From NCBI GenBank assembly GCA_963844655.1, contig CAWJPA010000002.1, forward strand, positions 1-64,000: a stretch of DNA of 64,000 nucleotides, written 5' to 3'. A model generated the notes under the pieces. That model saw only the letters and a program-made list of their open reading frames with translations. It made no database searches and was not told the DNA's origin. Within the stretch, counting starts at the first letter, position 1, and each line of letters begins with the position of its first letter. The stretch comes from JASHPR01 sp963844655 (lineage in GTDB: Bacteria > Actinomycetota > Actinomycetes > Streptosporangiales > Streptosporangiaceae). Shown in pieces: positions 24,324-33,330 of this stretch. The translations under genes and the position numbers were made by a program.

Positions 24324-26771
24324 ATGGGGGCGCTGACCGCCCGACGGATTGCCGGCTGTGTCGCGGCGGGATCGATGGCGCTGATAGCCGGGGGTGTGGT
24401 GCTGGCGTACCTGGACCGGCAGCTGGTGCCTGCCGACCTGAGCGGCTGGGATTTCTCCGACGTCTTCGGGGACGTGGTGAACCTGGCTGTCCCCGTGGTG
24501 GGCTTCGTCCTTGCGTCCCGCCGGCCCGCGAACGCCATTGGCTGGCTGTTCCTGGCGGCGGGCCTGGCGCTGGGGCTGAGTGGTTTCTCAGATGAGTATG
24601 GGCGGCGTGCCCTGGTCGCGGTGCCCGGGTCCGTGCCGGCGGGCCAGGCCTTCGCCTGGCTCTCTTACTGGATCTGGGTGACGCCCTACGCCGTGCTGGC
24701 CTTCCTGCTGCTGCTCTTCCCGACTGGGCGGCTGCGGTCCCGGCGGTGGCGCCCCGCCGCGTGGCTGGTGGGCGGAGTGTTCACGCTGACCGCAGTGGGC
24801 CTCCTGGTGGGCGCCACCCGTTTCTGGTCACACCCATTCAGCTCGGCCGGTCACGGGGTGGACCAGCAGGTGCTGGCCGCGATGCTGATCGGGATGGCCG
24901 CCACGCTGGTGGTCAGCGTCGCGGCAGTGATCGTGAGGTATGTCCAGTCCTCCGGTGAGGAGCGGCTGCAGCTGAAGTGGTTCGCGGCGGCTGCTTTGCT
25001 GGTGGTCGCGACGACCGCCGCATCGTTCCTGACGTTCTCGGTGGCCGCGATCGTGCTCAGTAACCTGGCGTTCTTGTGCCTGTATGCGGCGATCGGCATC
25101 GCGGTGCTGAAGTACCGGCTCTATGAGATCGACGTCGTGATCAGCAAGGCCGTCCTGTACGGCTCGCTGGCCGTCTTCATCACCGCTGTCTACGTGGGTC
25201 TCGTGGCGGGAGTGGGGACGCTGGTGGGCAACCGGCAAAATGCGCTGCTGTCGGCGCTGGCGGCGGCGGTGGTTGCGGTCGCGTTCCAGCCGGTGCGCCA
25301 GTGGGCCAGACGGCTGGCGAACCGGGTGGTGTACGGCAGGCGGGCCAGCCCGTACCAGGTGCTGTCGGAATTCGCCCAGCGCATCGGCGGCGCATATTCC
25401 AGCGAGGACGTGCTGCCGCAGATGGCGCACATCGTGGCGGCAGGAACCGGCGCCGAGCGGGTAGTCGTGTGGCTGCGGGTGGATGACGAGTTCCGGCCCG
25501 GGGCCTGTTCGGACGAACGCCCGCACCCTGCTGGGCTGGCCGTCGATGGGCTGCCTGCTGATGTGCTGCCCTTCGATGGGCAGGCGATGCCCCCGGTGCC
25601 CGATGCCGACCTGAGCGTCCCGGTGGTGCACCAGGGCGACCTGCTGGGCGCGATCTCGGTCCGGATGCCCAAGGCTGAGCCGCTGGGCCCGGCCGGCGAG
25701 CAACTGGTGGCCGATGTGGCGTCGCAGGCGGGCCTGGTGCTGTCGAACGCCGGCCTGATCGAGGACCTCCGGGCATCCCGGCAGCGCCTGGTCACCGCGC
25801 AGGACGATGCGCGGCGGCGGCTGGAACGCAACATCCATGACGGAGCCCAGCAGGATCTGGTGGCGCTGGCCATCAAGCTCCGGATCGCCGCGATGACCCT
25901 AAACGACGACCCGGCCCAGCAGATTCTCGGCGAACTGCAGGCAGACGCGGCCGGCGCGCTGGAGAACCTGCGTGATCTGGCCCGGGGTATCTACCCGCCG
26001 CTGCTGGCCGACCTGGGCCTGGCCGCGGCACTCAGCGCGCAAGCCAGCAAGTCACCCGTGCCGGTGACGGTCGAGGCCAACGGCATCGGGCGCTTCCCGC
26101 AGGACACCGAGGCCGCGGTCTACTTCTGCTGCCTCGAGGCGCTGCAGAACATCGCCAAGTACGCCCACGCCACCACAGCCCGGATCTGCCTTCGGGCCCA
26201 GAACGGGTCGCTGTCCTTCACCGTGTCCGACGACGGAACCGGCTACGACGCCCGGCATACCGCCATGGGCTCCGGCCAGCGGAACATGGCCGACCGGCTC
26301 GCCGCGCTCGGCGGCCACCTGGAAGTCCGGTCCGCCCCCAGCCAGGGCACCACCATCACCGCGCACCTCCCCCTCCCCGTCACGAGCGGCAGCCATAGCG
26401 CACCCGCTATCAGCGGCGGGCCCGCGATGCGCCGCGGCGTTCAGCGGCCCGACCGGCCTGCCCGCGCCTTCCGTGCCGGCCAGCGTGGCCGCAAACGATC
26501 AGTTCCGGAGCTTGCGGAGAATGCGGGCGAGGTGGGCGCGGTCGGTCTGGCTAAGCCGGCCGAAGGCCCGTTCGGCCTCGGTGCCCCGTGCCGCCCGGAT
26601 CGCGTCGAGGACGCTGGCGCCGTGCTCAGTCACCTCGACCAGAGTGGCCCGCCGGTCACCGGGGTCGGACCGCCGCCGGACCAGGCCGCGGGATTCGAGG
26701 GCGTCGACGACCTCGGTGGTCGAGCGCGCCGCGATGTGCAGGTGGTCCGACAGTTCCGACAGGCGCATTGA
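24324..26771 (+). CDS. Membrane sensor histidine kinase with long antisense-overlapping tail
   Basis: An 815-codon frame. Residues about 5-330 contain seven or more membrane helices; a GAF-like domain (about 345-485, AGTGAERVVVWLRVDDEF) follows, then a HisKA_3 dimerisation helix with the phospho-acceptor in RRRLERNIHDGAQQDLVALA (His about 509). The HATPase domain shows ALQNIAKYAHA, VSDDGTGYD and GQRNMADRLAALGG. The kinase fold ends near residue 690 (TTITAHLPLPV). The frame then continues for about 120 residues, opposite the MarR gene, to a stop at 26771. ATG 24324 has a GGGGGGA ribosome site. No response regulator is adjacent, so it is an orphan kinase of the NarX/DesK class. Confidence 0.8.
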   Translation: MGALTARRIAGCVAAGSMALIAGGVVLAYLDRQLVPADLSGWDFSDVFGDVVNLAVPVVGFVLASRRPANAIGWLFLAAGLALGLSGFSDEYGRRALVAVPGSVPAGQAFAWLSYWIWVTPYAVLAFLLLLFPTGRLRSRRWRPAAWLVGGVFTLTAVGLLVGATRFWSHPFSSAGHGVDQQVLAAMLIGMAATLVVSVAAVIVRYVQSSGEERLQLKWFAAAALLVVATTAASFLTFSVAAIVLSNLAFLCLYAAIGIAVLKYRLYEIDVVISKAVLYGSLAVFITAVYVGLVAGVGTLVGNRQNALLSALAAAVVAVAFQPVRQWARRLANRVVYGRRASPYQVLSEFAQRIGGAYSSEDVLPQMAHIVAAGTGAERVVVWLRVDDEFRPGACSDERPHPAGLAVDGLPADVLPFDGQAMPPVPDADLSVPVVHQGDLLGAISVRMPKAEPLGPAGEQLVADVASQAGLVLSNAGLIEDLRASRQRLVTAQDDARRRLERNIHDGAQQDLVALAIKLRIAAMTLNDDPAQQILGELQADAAGALENLRDLARGIYPPLLADLGLAAALSAQASKSPVPVTVEANGIGRFPQDTEAAVYFCCLEALQNIAKYAHATTARICLRAQNGSLSFTVSDDGTGYDARHTAMGSGQRNMADRLAALGGHLEVRSAPSQGTTITAHLPLPVTSGSHSAPAISGGPAMRRGVQRPDRPARAFRAGQRGRKRSVPELAENAGEVGAVGLAKPAEGPFGLGAPCRPDRVEDAGAVLSHLDQSGPPVTGVGPPPDQAAGFEGVDDLGGRARRDVQVVRQFRQAH

Positions 26772-26945
26772 CCCATGGCGCTTGAGCACACGCAGAGCCC
26801 GCAGGTGTGAAGGAGTGATATCCCAGGGAGCCAGGGCTTCGTGAGACGTTTCGCGCAGCTGGCGCGCGACCGACCAGAAGGCGTCTGACAGCGACTCGTC
26901 ACCGGCTGAGTCCCGCCGGCCCGTCGTGTCGCGATCCTGGGCCAC
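26499..26945 (-). CDS. MarR-family regulator
   Basis: A 148-residue winged-helix repressor (GTG start at 26945). Core: LAPWDITPSHLRALRVLKRHG, recognition helix in LSELSDHLHIAARSTTEVVDALESRGLV, wing RRRSDPGDRRATLVEVTEHG. The final helix pairs for dimerisation. Divergent from the ABC exporter gene, with an inverted-repeat operator between them, so it very likely represses the exporter and itself until a drug-like ligand binds. The last 273 bases lie opposite the tail of the histidine kinase frame. Confidence 0.88.
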   Translation of the reverse strand: MAQDRDTTGRRDSAGDESLSDAFWSVARQLRETSHEALAPWDITPSHLRALRVLKRHGSMRLSELSDHLHIAARSTTEVVDALESRGLVRRRSDPGDRRATLVEVTEHGASVLDAIRAARGTEAERAFGRLSQTDRAHLARILRKLRN

Positions 26946-26974
26946 AGGAATATGATACCACCTTCTGCTGTTGT

Positions 26975-26997
26975 AACCTCAAATTGAGGTAACCTCA
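26975..26997. promoter_or_regulatory. Probable MarR operator: palindrome plus third half-site
   Basis: ACCTCAA (26976-26982) and TTGAGGT (26984-26990) form a perfect 15-bp palindrome with one central base. A third half-site AACCTCA (26991-26997) repeats 26975-26981 at a 16-base spacing. It lies 30 bases upstream of the MarR GTG and 65 bases upstream of the exporter start. AT-rich compared with its surroundings. Confidence 0.75.
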
Positions 26998-27061
26998 TTA
27001 AAGCTTTCACCAGGCCCGGTGTGCCCGAGCACCGGCCCACTCCGACAGAATCGAGCATCTC

Positions 27062-28876
27062 TTGGCACCATCACAGACGAACCGAGACATCAGTAGCACG
27101 GGCCGGACTCGCGGCCCGAGGACAGTCACAGCCGCGGAGAAGGCGCAGGCACGCGAGGTGTCACTGCGCCGTATCGCCCGGCTGTTCACTCCCTACCGCT
27201 GGCAGCTGGCGATCGTCACCGCGATCATCGCCGCGTCATCCATAGTCGGGCTGGCCTCCCCGTTCCTGCTCCGCGCGATCATCGACACCGCGCTGCCCGC
27301 CAGGAACCTGCGGCTGCTGGTCTGGCTGGTGGTCGGCATGGTCGCCGTGGCCGCCGTCACCTCGGTCTTCGGCGTGATCCAGACCTGGATCAGCACCAAG
27401 GTCGGCCAGCAGGTCATGCACGCGCTGCGCACCAGCGTCTTCGGCCACCTGCAGCGCCAGTCGATCGCCTTCTTCACCCGGACCCGCACCGGCGAGGTCC
27501 AGTCCCGCATCACCAACGACATCGGCGGCATGGAATCCGTGGTCACGTCGACCGCGACCTCCATCGCCTCCAACCTCACCACCGTGGTCGCCAGCGCGGT
27601 CGCCATGGTTGCCCTGTCGTGGCGGCTGTCGCTGATCTCGCTGGTCGTAATGCCGCCGGCGGTCTACCTGACCCGCAAGGTCGCGCGTATGCGCCGGGCC
27701 ATCACCACCGAGCAGCAGCGCGAGCTGGCCGACCTCAACGTCACCGTCGAGGAGGGACTGTCGGTCAGCGGCGTCCAGCTGGCCAAAACCATGGGCACCG
27801 GGCCGTCGCTGATCCGGCGGTTCACCGATTCCTCGGCCCGCCTGATTGACCTGGAGCTGCGGTCCCAGCTGGCCGGGCGGTGGCGGATGTCCTCACTGAG
27901 CATCATCTTCGCCGCGATCCCGGCGATCATCTACCTTTCGGCGGGCCTGCCGATCACCGCCGGCACCATCAGCATCGGCACCCTCATCGCCTTCACCACC
28001 CTGCAGAACAACCTGTTCCGGCCTGTGACCGGGCTGCTCAACACCGGCGTCTCGGTGATCAGCTCGCTGGCGCTGTTTGCGCGGATCTTCGAATACCTCG
28101 ACCTGCCGGTCGAGGTCGACAATCCCGCGCACCCCGTCGAGATCGACCCGGCCCAGGTCACCGGGCATGTCCGCTTCGAGGACGTCAGCTTCGCCTATCC
28201 CGGCGCCGACCGGCCTGCCGTCTCCGGCGTCGACCTGGACGTCCCGGCCGGCCGTACCCTGGCCCTGGTCGGCGAGACCGGGTCGGGCAAGACCACCCTC
28301 GCCTCACTGGTCGCCAGGCTCTACGACCCCAGCAGCGGCAGTGTCCGCATCGACGGCATCGATATCCGCGACATCAGGCTCGCCGACCTGGCCGCGATCG
28401 TGGGCGTGGTCAGCCAGGAGACCTATCTCCTGCACACGACGGTGCGGGAGAATCTGCGCTACGCCAAGCCCGAGGCCACCGACGCCGAGATCGAGGACGC
28501 CGCGCGTGCCGCCCAGATCCACGATCTGATCACCGGGCTGCCCGACGGCTATGACACCATGGTCGGATCCCGGGGGTACCGGTTCTCTGGTGGCGAGAAG
28601 CAACGCCTCGCCATCGCCCGGACCCTGCTGCGCGACCCGCGCGTGCTCGTGCTCGACGAGGCCACCAGTGCCCTGGACACCGAAACCGAACGCGCTGTCC
28701 AGAAGGCGTTCGACACCCTCGCCCAGGGCCGCACCACCATCACCATCGCCCACCGGCTCTCCACCGTGCGCAACGCCGACCAGATCGTCGTTCTGGATCA
28801 CGGTCATATCGCCGAAGAAGGCACTCACCTCAGCCTGATTGCCGACAAGGGCCGGTACGCCGGCCTCGCCGCCTAG
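27062..28876 (+). CDS. ABC exporter, fused permease and ATPase
   Basis: A 604-residue half-transporter of the MsbA/LmrA type that works as a dimer in the membrane. Six helices fill about residues 45-320. The ATPase has Walker A GETGSGKTT (about 402-410), Q loop VVSQETYLL, signature FSGGEKQRLAIARTLL, Walker B VLVLDEATSALD and H loop TIAHRLSTV. The TTG at 27062 is the listed start; GTG 27158, just before the first helix, is an alternative. Under probable control of the divergent MarR gene, which suggests efflux of a toxic compound. Confidence 0.9.
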   Translation: MAPSQTNRDISSTGRTRGPRTVTAAEKAQAREVSLRRIARLFTPYRWQLAIVTAIIAASSIVGLASPFLLRAIIDTALPARNLRLLVWLVVGMVAVAAVTSVFGVIQTWISTKVGQQVMHALRTSVFGHLQRQSIAFFTRTRTGEVQSRITNDIGGMESVVTSTATSIASNLTTVVASAVAMVALSWRLSLISLVVMPPAVYLTRKVARMRRAITTEQQRELADLNVTVEEGLSVSGVQLAKTMGTGPSLIRRFTDSSARLIDLELRSQLAGRWRMSSLSIIFAAIPAIIYLSAGLPITAGTISIGTLIAFTTLQNNLFRPVTGLLNTGVSVISSLALFARIFEYLDLPVEVDNPAHPVEIDPAQVTGHVRFEDVSFAYPGADRPAVSGVDLDVPAGRTLALVGETGSGKTTLASLVARLYDPSSGSVRIDGIDIRDIRLADLAAIVGVVSQETYLLHTTVRENLRYAKPEATDAEIEDAARAAQIHDLITGLPDGYDTMVGSRGYRFSGGEKQRLAIARTLLRDPRVLVLDEATSALDTETERAVQKAFDTLAQGRTTITIAHRLSTVRNADQIVVLDHGHIAEEGTHLSLIADKGRYAGLAA

Positions 28877-28906
28877 GCCTGGCCAGATGACCACGGGAGA
28901 TGGCTC

Positions 28907-29449
28907 GTGCCGATGCCACTGATCACGTTCGGGCACGGAACGGCCAGCGCCGAGCGCATTGCCGAGCTGCTGCTGTCGGCAGAGGTGGCGGCGTTGGTCG
29001 ACGTCCGCACGGCGCCTGGCAGCCGCCGCCACCCGCATGTAGCCCGGGCCGAGCTCGAGCGCTGGCTCCCCGGCCACGGCATCTCCTACCGGTGGGAGAA
29101 GCGGCTGGGCGGCTTCCGCCGGCCGGCGCCGGACTCACCTGATGTGGTGTGGCGGGAGGAGGCCTTCCGGGGCTATGCCGGCCACATGCGGCAGCCGGAT
29201 TTCCTGACCGCTATCGACGACGTGCTCGCCCAGGCCGCCACCGGCCATCTCGCGGTGATGTGCAGTGAGAGCGTCTGGTGGCGATGCCACCGGCGGCTCA
29301 TCGCTGATTTCGCGGAGATCACCCGCGGCGTCCCGGTCCGCCATCTCATGCACGACGGCCAGCTGGCGGCCCACCGCCCCTCGCCCGGAATCCGGCTCCG
29401 CACGGATGGCCTGCTGGTCTACGACGGCGGCCAGGAGCAGCTGGCTTGA
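28907..29449 (+). CDS. DUF488-family protein
   Basis: About 180 residues. Family marks: ITFGHGTASAERIAELL, DVRTAPGSRRHPHV, WEKRLGGFR, and the Cys-containing motif MCSESVWWRCHRRLIAD near residue 125-141 (usually CxE...CHR). The biochemical function of the family is not known to me. GTG 28907 has GGGAGA seven bases upstream; ATG 28913 is the alternative. It starts 30 bases after the exporter stop and may be in the same transcript. Confidence 0.85.
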   Translation: MPMPLITFGHGTASAERIAELLLSAEVAALVDVRTAPGSRRHPHVARAELERWLPGHGISYRWEKRLGGFRRPAPDSPDVVWREEAFRGYAGHMRQPDFLTAIDDVLAQAATGHLAVMCSESVWWRCHRRLIADFAEITRGVPVRHLMHDGQLAAHRPSPGIRLRTDGLLVYDGGQEQLA

Positions 29450-29890
29450 AACGCATCTAACTGCCGTCCGTCCTATGTGTGGGGCCACTCATCGCAGATG
29501 CCCGGGTTCGGCCCGGAGCGATGGCATTGCCGTGACCGTCCGCTCGCCGGGCGGTGCAACGGAGGGGGCCCCGATCATGCACTCACGCCCGCCGGACCGG
29601 GACGCTAAGGCAGACTGGCGCGCTTCGCCGGGCCTGTTACGCCGTCCTGCGGAGCGGCCGGACCTCTCAGCGGGCCGGGACACCTCCGCCGATCACGACT
29701 CAGGCAACCGCTGGAGATCGCTGGCCGCGATCCCGTTAACCCGGATTCGTCGTTCCCGTTCCGGCAGCGCCCGCAGCCACTCCGCGCGGTGGGCGACAAC
29801 AGGCTGTCCGGGCTGGCCTGCGGGCGTTCTCGCCGCATCGGGCCAGCCCTATTCGGTTCAGACCGCAACGGACCAAGGAGGAGGATTGCG
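29450..29890. other. Intergenic region, nothing recognisable
   Basis: About 440 bases between the DUF488 gene and the secreted-protein gene. Short frames on both strands have no family features. The right end carries the AAGGAGGAGG ribosome site for the GTG at 29891. Confidence 0.4.
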
Positions 29891-30932
29891 GTGAGAAAGA
29901 TAGCGAGAGCAGCGCTCACGCTCGCGGCCACGGTGTGCACGGTCGCGGCGCTGGCGGCGGCGGCAGGGCCGGCGCTGGCGACGTACAAGCCACCGGTCAT
30001 CCACCTGCTGTGCTCAGCAGCAGCCAACAACGGCACGCTGGACGGCAACGTCTGCGTGCTGCCGTTCGGGGTCACCACCCCGCCGAACAGCTACTCCGCG
30101 ACGATCGCGGTGAGCAACCCAGGCGCCGGAGACACCTTTGCCGTGGTCACGGGCAGTCTCCCACCCGGCCTGACCATGCCCGCCAAATCCGGGTCCGGCA
30201 CCGTCATCACGGGGAATCCCGCCCAGACCGGAACGTTCAACTTCACGGTTAAAGCGTCCCTCAACGGGCGCACCGCCACCCTCGCCTACCAGATCACCAT
30301 CACCGTGCAAGGGCCGCCGGACCAGTTCGTGTGCGATCCCGCCGACAACGGCGGCTTCCTGATCAGCGGGTCCTGCGTGCTGCCCGACGCTACCGTCGGC
30401 CTGCCCTACCAGGGGCACCTGCCCACCAGCCACAAGGCCGGCGGCACGGTCAGCGTGATCGCCGGGACCCTGCCCCCGGGCCTGTCCCTGCCGGCCACGT
30501 TCGGGGCGTCCGGCGGCGTCATCAGCGGAACCCCCGGCCAGCCAGGCATCGAACGACTACACGTTCACCGTGCTGGGCACCGGCGACCAGGGCCAGCCGC
30601 TGTATCAGGTCTACGAGATCAACGTAGACCCCGACGAGCCGCTCACCGTCGTCCTGCCCTCCGAGGGCTCGACGCTCGGAGACGGAACCGTCGGCCAGGC
30701 CTACGCGCAGAACTTCTTCCTCAGCGGCGGGGCCGGGCCCTACACCTGGTCGGTTGCCGCCGGTCAGCTTCCGCCCGGCCTTTCCCTGCAGACCACGGCC
30801 GGGCCGCGCGACGCCAACAATCAGCTCGCCGGGACACCAACCACGGCGGGCACCTACACATTCACCATGAAGCTCACCGACTACAGCGGCCAGCAGGCCA
30901 CCCAGCAGTTCACCCTCACCATCCAGCCCTGA
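29891..30932 (+). pseudogene. Secreted Ig-like (putative-Ig/cadherin-like) protein broken by a frameshift
   Basis: GTG 29891 follows AAGGAGGAGG and opens with a clear signal peptide (VRKIARAALTLAATVCTVAA, cut near ALA). Three beta-sandwich repeats share the pattern (GSLPPGLTMPAKSGSGTVIT, GTLPPGLSLPATFGASGGVI, GQLPPGLSLQTT). The first two are in one frame. At about 30548-30552 an extra base (catcgaacgac) shifts the frame, and the natural sequence continues one frame over (NDYTFTVLGTGDQGQPLYQV) to a TGA at 30932. One base removed gives an intact protein of about 346 residues. It may be a recent mutation, a sequencing error or phase variation. Likely a cell-surface protein. Confidence 0.75.
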
Positions 30933-30942
30933 TTCCCTCAGC

Positions 30943-30972
30943 GGCCGGGCAGCCTGGCCAGGCTGCCCGGCC
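30943..30972 (+). terminator. Perfect 30-bp palindrome terminator
   Basis: The arms GGCCGGGCAGCCTGG (30943-30957) and CCAGGCTGCCCGGCC (30958-30972) are exactly complementary. It starts 10 bases after the stop of the secreted-protein gene and lies 26 bases before the next start. Confidence 0.8.
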
Positions 30973-30998
30973 CTGACTGTCCGGCGCCCGGTGGTAGC

Positions 30999-31898
30999 TT
31001 GAAGCCCGTGCCCGGAGGTGCTGGGACTAACGTTCGCCGCGTGGCCACGCGCGATGCCACATTCCAGCAATGGCAGGCCCTGCTCACCAACCGCAGCAAG
31101 CGGCTGCGCGCCGGAGAATTCATTGTGCAGGGGGTGCGGCCGCTTTCCCTCGCCGTCGCGCACGGCTGGCGGATCCGCGCGCTGCTGCATGACGGGCGGC
31201 CGTCGCCTTCCGCGTGGGCCACGGACCTGTGGACGTCCCTGGACACGACCCGTTATCTCGTGGCCCCGGAGCTTATGCAGGAACTGGGTGAGAAATCGGC
31301 CGGGATTCCCGAGCTTCTGGCCGTCGCCGAGATACCTCCCGATGATTTCTCCCGCATTCCCGCGGCGGCGGATCTGCTGGTTACCGTCTTTGACCGGCCG
31401 TCAAGCCCCGGCAACCTGGGTACCCTCTGCCGTGCCGTGGACGCTTTCGGCGGGACAGCCCTAGTCGTCACCGGGCATGCGGCCGATCCCTATGACCCAA
31501 AGTGCGTGCGGGCGAGCACGGGCTCGCTGTTCAGCGTGCCCGTCATCAGGGCCGCATCACATCGGGAGATACTCGTCTGGGTTCAGAAACAGCGTGCCCG
31601 CGGCGTGCCCGTTGTCGTTATCGGGACCGATGAGCGGGGCGGTGAGGATATCCGCCTGGTGGAGTTCGGGCAGCCTATCGTTCTGGTCATTGGCAACGAG
31701 ACCACGGGCATGACCGCGGCATGGCGGGAAAGCTGTGATGTTCTTCTCAGGATTCCCATGGTGGGGTCCGCTAGTTCCCTGAATGCGGCCACCGCAGGCT
31801 CGATCGTCCTGTACGAGGCCAGGCAACGCCGTATCGACGGCAGGGAACGTCAGGTCCTGTTATCGGATAACCGCTCCTTGCTAGTACTCCAGCCGTAG
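30999..31898 (+). CDS. TrmH/SpoU-family RNA 2'-O-methyltransferase
   Basis: A 299-residue SPOUT enzyme using S-adenosylmethionine. The three knot motifs are visible: FDRPSSPGNLGTLCRAVDAFG (about 140-160), IVLVIGNETTGMT (about 225-237) and IPMVGSASSLNAATAGSIVLYE (about 251-272). The N-terminal 100 residues form the RNA-binding L30-like part (LLTNRSKRLRAGEFIVQGVRP). TTG 30999 is the longest start; GTG 31008 and GTG 31041 are possible. The target could be tRNA or 23S rRNA; thiostrepton-resistance-type methylases belong to the same group but I cannot assign that. Confidence 0.85.
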   Translation: MKPVPGGAGTNVRRVATRDATFQQWQALLTNRSKRLRAGEFIVQGVRPLSLAVAHGWRIRALLHDGRPSPSAWATDLWTSLDTTRYLVAPELMQELGEKSAGIPELLAVAEIPPDDFSRIPAAADLLVTVFDRPSSPGNLGTLCRAVDAFGGTALVVTGHAADPYDPKCVRASTGSLFSVPVIRAASHREILVWVQKQRARGVPVVVIGTDERGGEDIRLVEFGQPIVLVIGNETTGMTAAWRESCDVLLRIPMVGSASSLNAATAGSIVLYEARQRRIDGRERQVLLSDNRSLLVLQP

Positions 31899-32002
31899 TT
31901 CGTGATCTCGATCGTGAGGGGGCGCCGAGGAGGCAGGTGGCAGCGTCGATCATCTGGACGAGCCCGACCACGCCGTGGCGGGCGTCGAATGCGTCAAGCT
32001 GC

Positions 32003-33213
32003 TCAGCTTCGGCAGCGCTCGCGACGAAGGCGCGCCGATCGCGAGGCTGTGCCCGCGCGCCATACCCCCTCGATTGCGCGCGTCGCGGTGATGTCCGTCA
32101 ACGGGTCACCCGGACACGAGGACCAGGTCCGCGCGCTGCCCGGCGGCGACACGTCCTCGGTCGGCGAGGCCGACACTCGATGCCCGGCAGTGCCGTGGCG
32201 GCGGCCAGGGCCTGCGCCGGGCTCGGATGCCGCACCGGACAAGGAGTTCGAGCTCCCGGTGCAGGCTTGCTCCGAACACGGTCCCCGGGTTCGGAGCGTC
32301 CGTGCCCGCCAGCAGAGAGAACCCCGCATCGGCCAGTCGCCGCACGTTGTCCTCGCGCCCGCGGAGTACGGGCGGCATTCGGCCATGCCCTCCGCGGGGC
32401 ATCCGAGATCACGCCGGCGTAGCCCAGGCGTCGCCCGAGCATTTCAGCGAGCCGCGGGTCCCGATGGCGAACTGCCGCGCCACCCGGTTCACCGAGGGTG
32501 TTCTCGATGGTGGCCGCGTCGGACCGACCACGATTCCGGCCTCAGCCATGCGTTCGGCCAGGGCCATGTCCAGCTCGGCGTCCGCAGGGACGTGGGCCAC
32601 CACATCGACACCGGCGGACACGACCTCCTCGACACCGGCCACCGAGCTCACATGACCGACGACGAGCAGGCCGCGGCGCGTGCGCGGCAGTGACCAGTGC
32701 CTTGATGGTTTCGGAGTCCAGCGAGGGCCATAGCCCCCCGGTGCCGGAGATGATCTTCAGGTAGTCCGAGCCCTCCGCGATCCGTTCCGCGACGAATTGC
32801 CCGGCCTGGTCAGCGGCGGTCAACGTCGGGAACGGCGCGTACATCATCGACGGGTGCCCGCCGGGCGCGGTGGCACCGACACCCGAGGAACGCACGTCGG
32901 CCACGTCCGGACGGGAGCCGGCCTGCTCCTTGGCGCTGGCCACCAGGCCGGGTTTGCTGAACATGTCGAGAACGGTGGTAACGCCGAAGGCCAACGACTG
33001 CGCGAGAGCGCCGGGAACGAGGTGCACGTGCGCGTCGATCAGGCCGGGAAGCACCGTCCCGCCACCCGCGTCGATCACTTCGTCGCCTTCTTGGGCGGCC
33101 GAGGCGACCGAGCACTGGGTGATCAGGCCGTCAGCGAACCGGACCGAGGTCCAGTCCGGCGACTTCGTCCCGTCGAATACCTTCGCGTTCACGATCGTCG
33201 TTGCCGCGCCCAA
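32003..33213 (-). pseudogene. Amidohydrolase pseudogene with several frameshifts
   Basis: Read from about 33213, the minus strand encodes TIVNAKVFDGTKSPDWTSVR and VLPGLIDAHVHLVPGAL, the metal-binding start of imidazolonepropionase/prolidase-like amidohydrolases. At about 32676 one extra C shifts the frame to RGLLVVGHVSSVAGVEEVV. Further shifts near 32523, 32390, 32240 and 32110 are needed to follow ATIENTLGEPGG, GREDNVRRLADAGFSLLAG, TDAPNPGTVFGASLHRELEL and the end GDPLTDITATRAIEGVW. Nearly every conserved block is present but in different frames, so it is a recently inactivated gene of about 400 codons. Confidence 0.8.
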
Positions 33214-33330
33214 GGCGTCCTCCCTGGGGATTCTAAACAACCTGAACAGCAGAGGAAGGCAGTGGAGTGCCCCAGAACGCGCGGCTCCGAACTGCGTTGG
33301 AGAACAGGGCGAACGTCGCCTGACGCGGCA

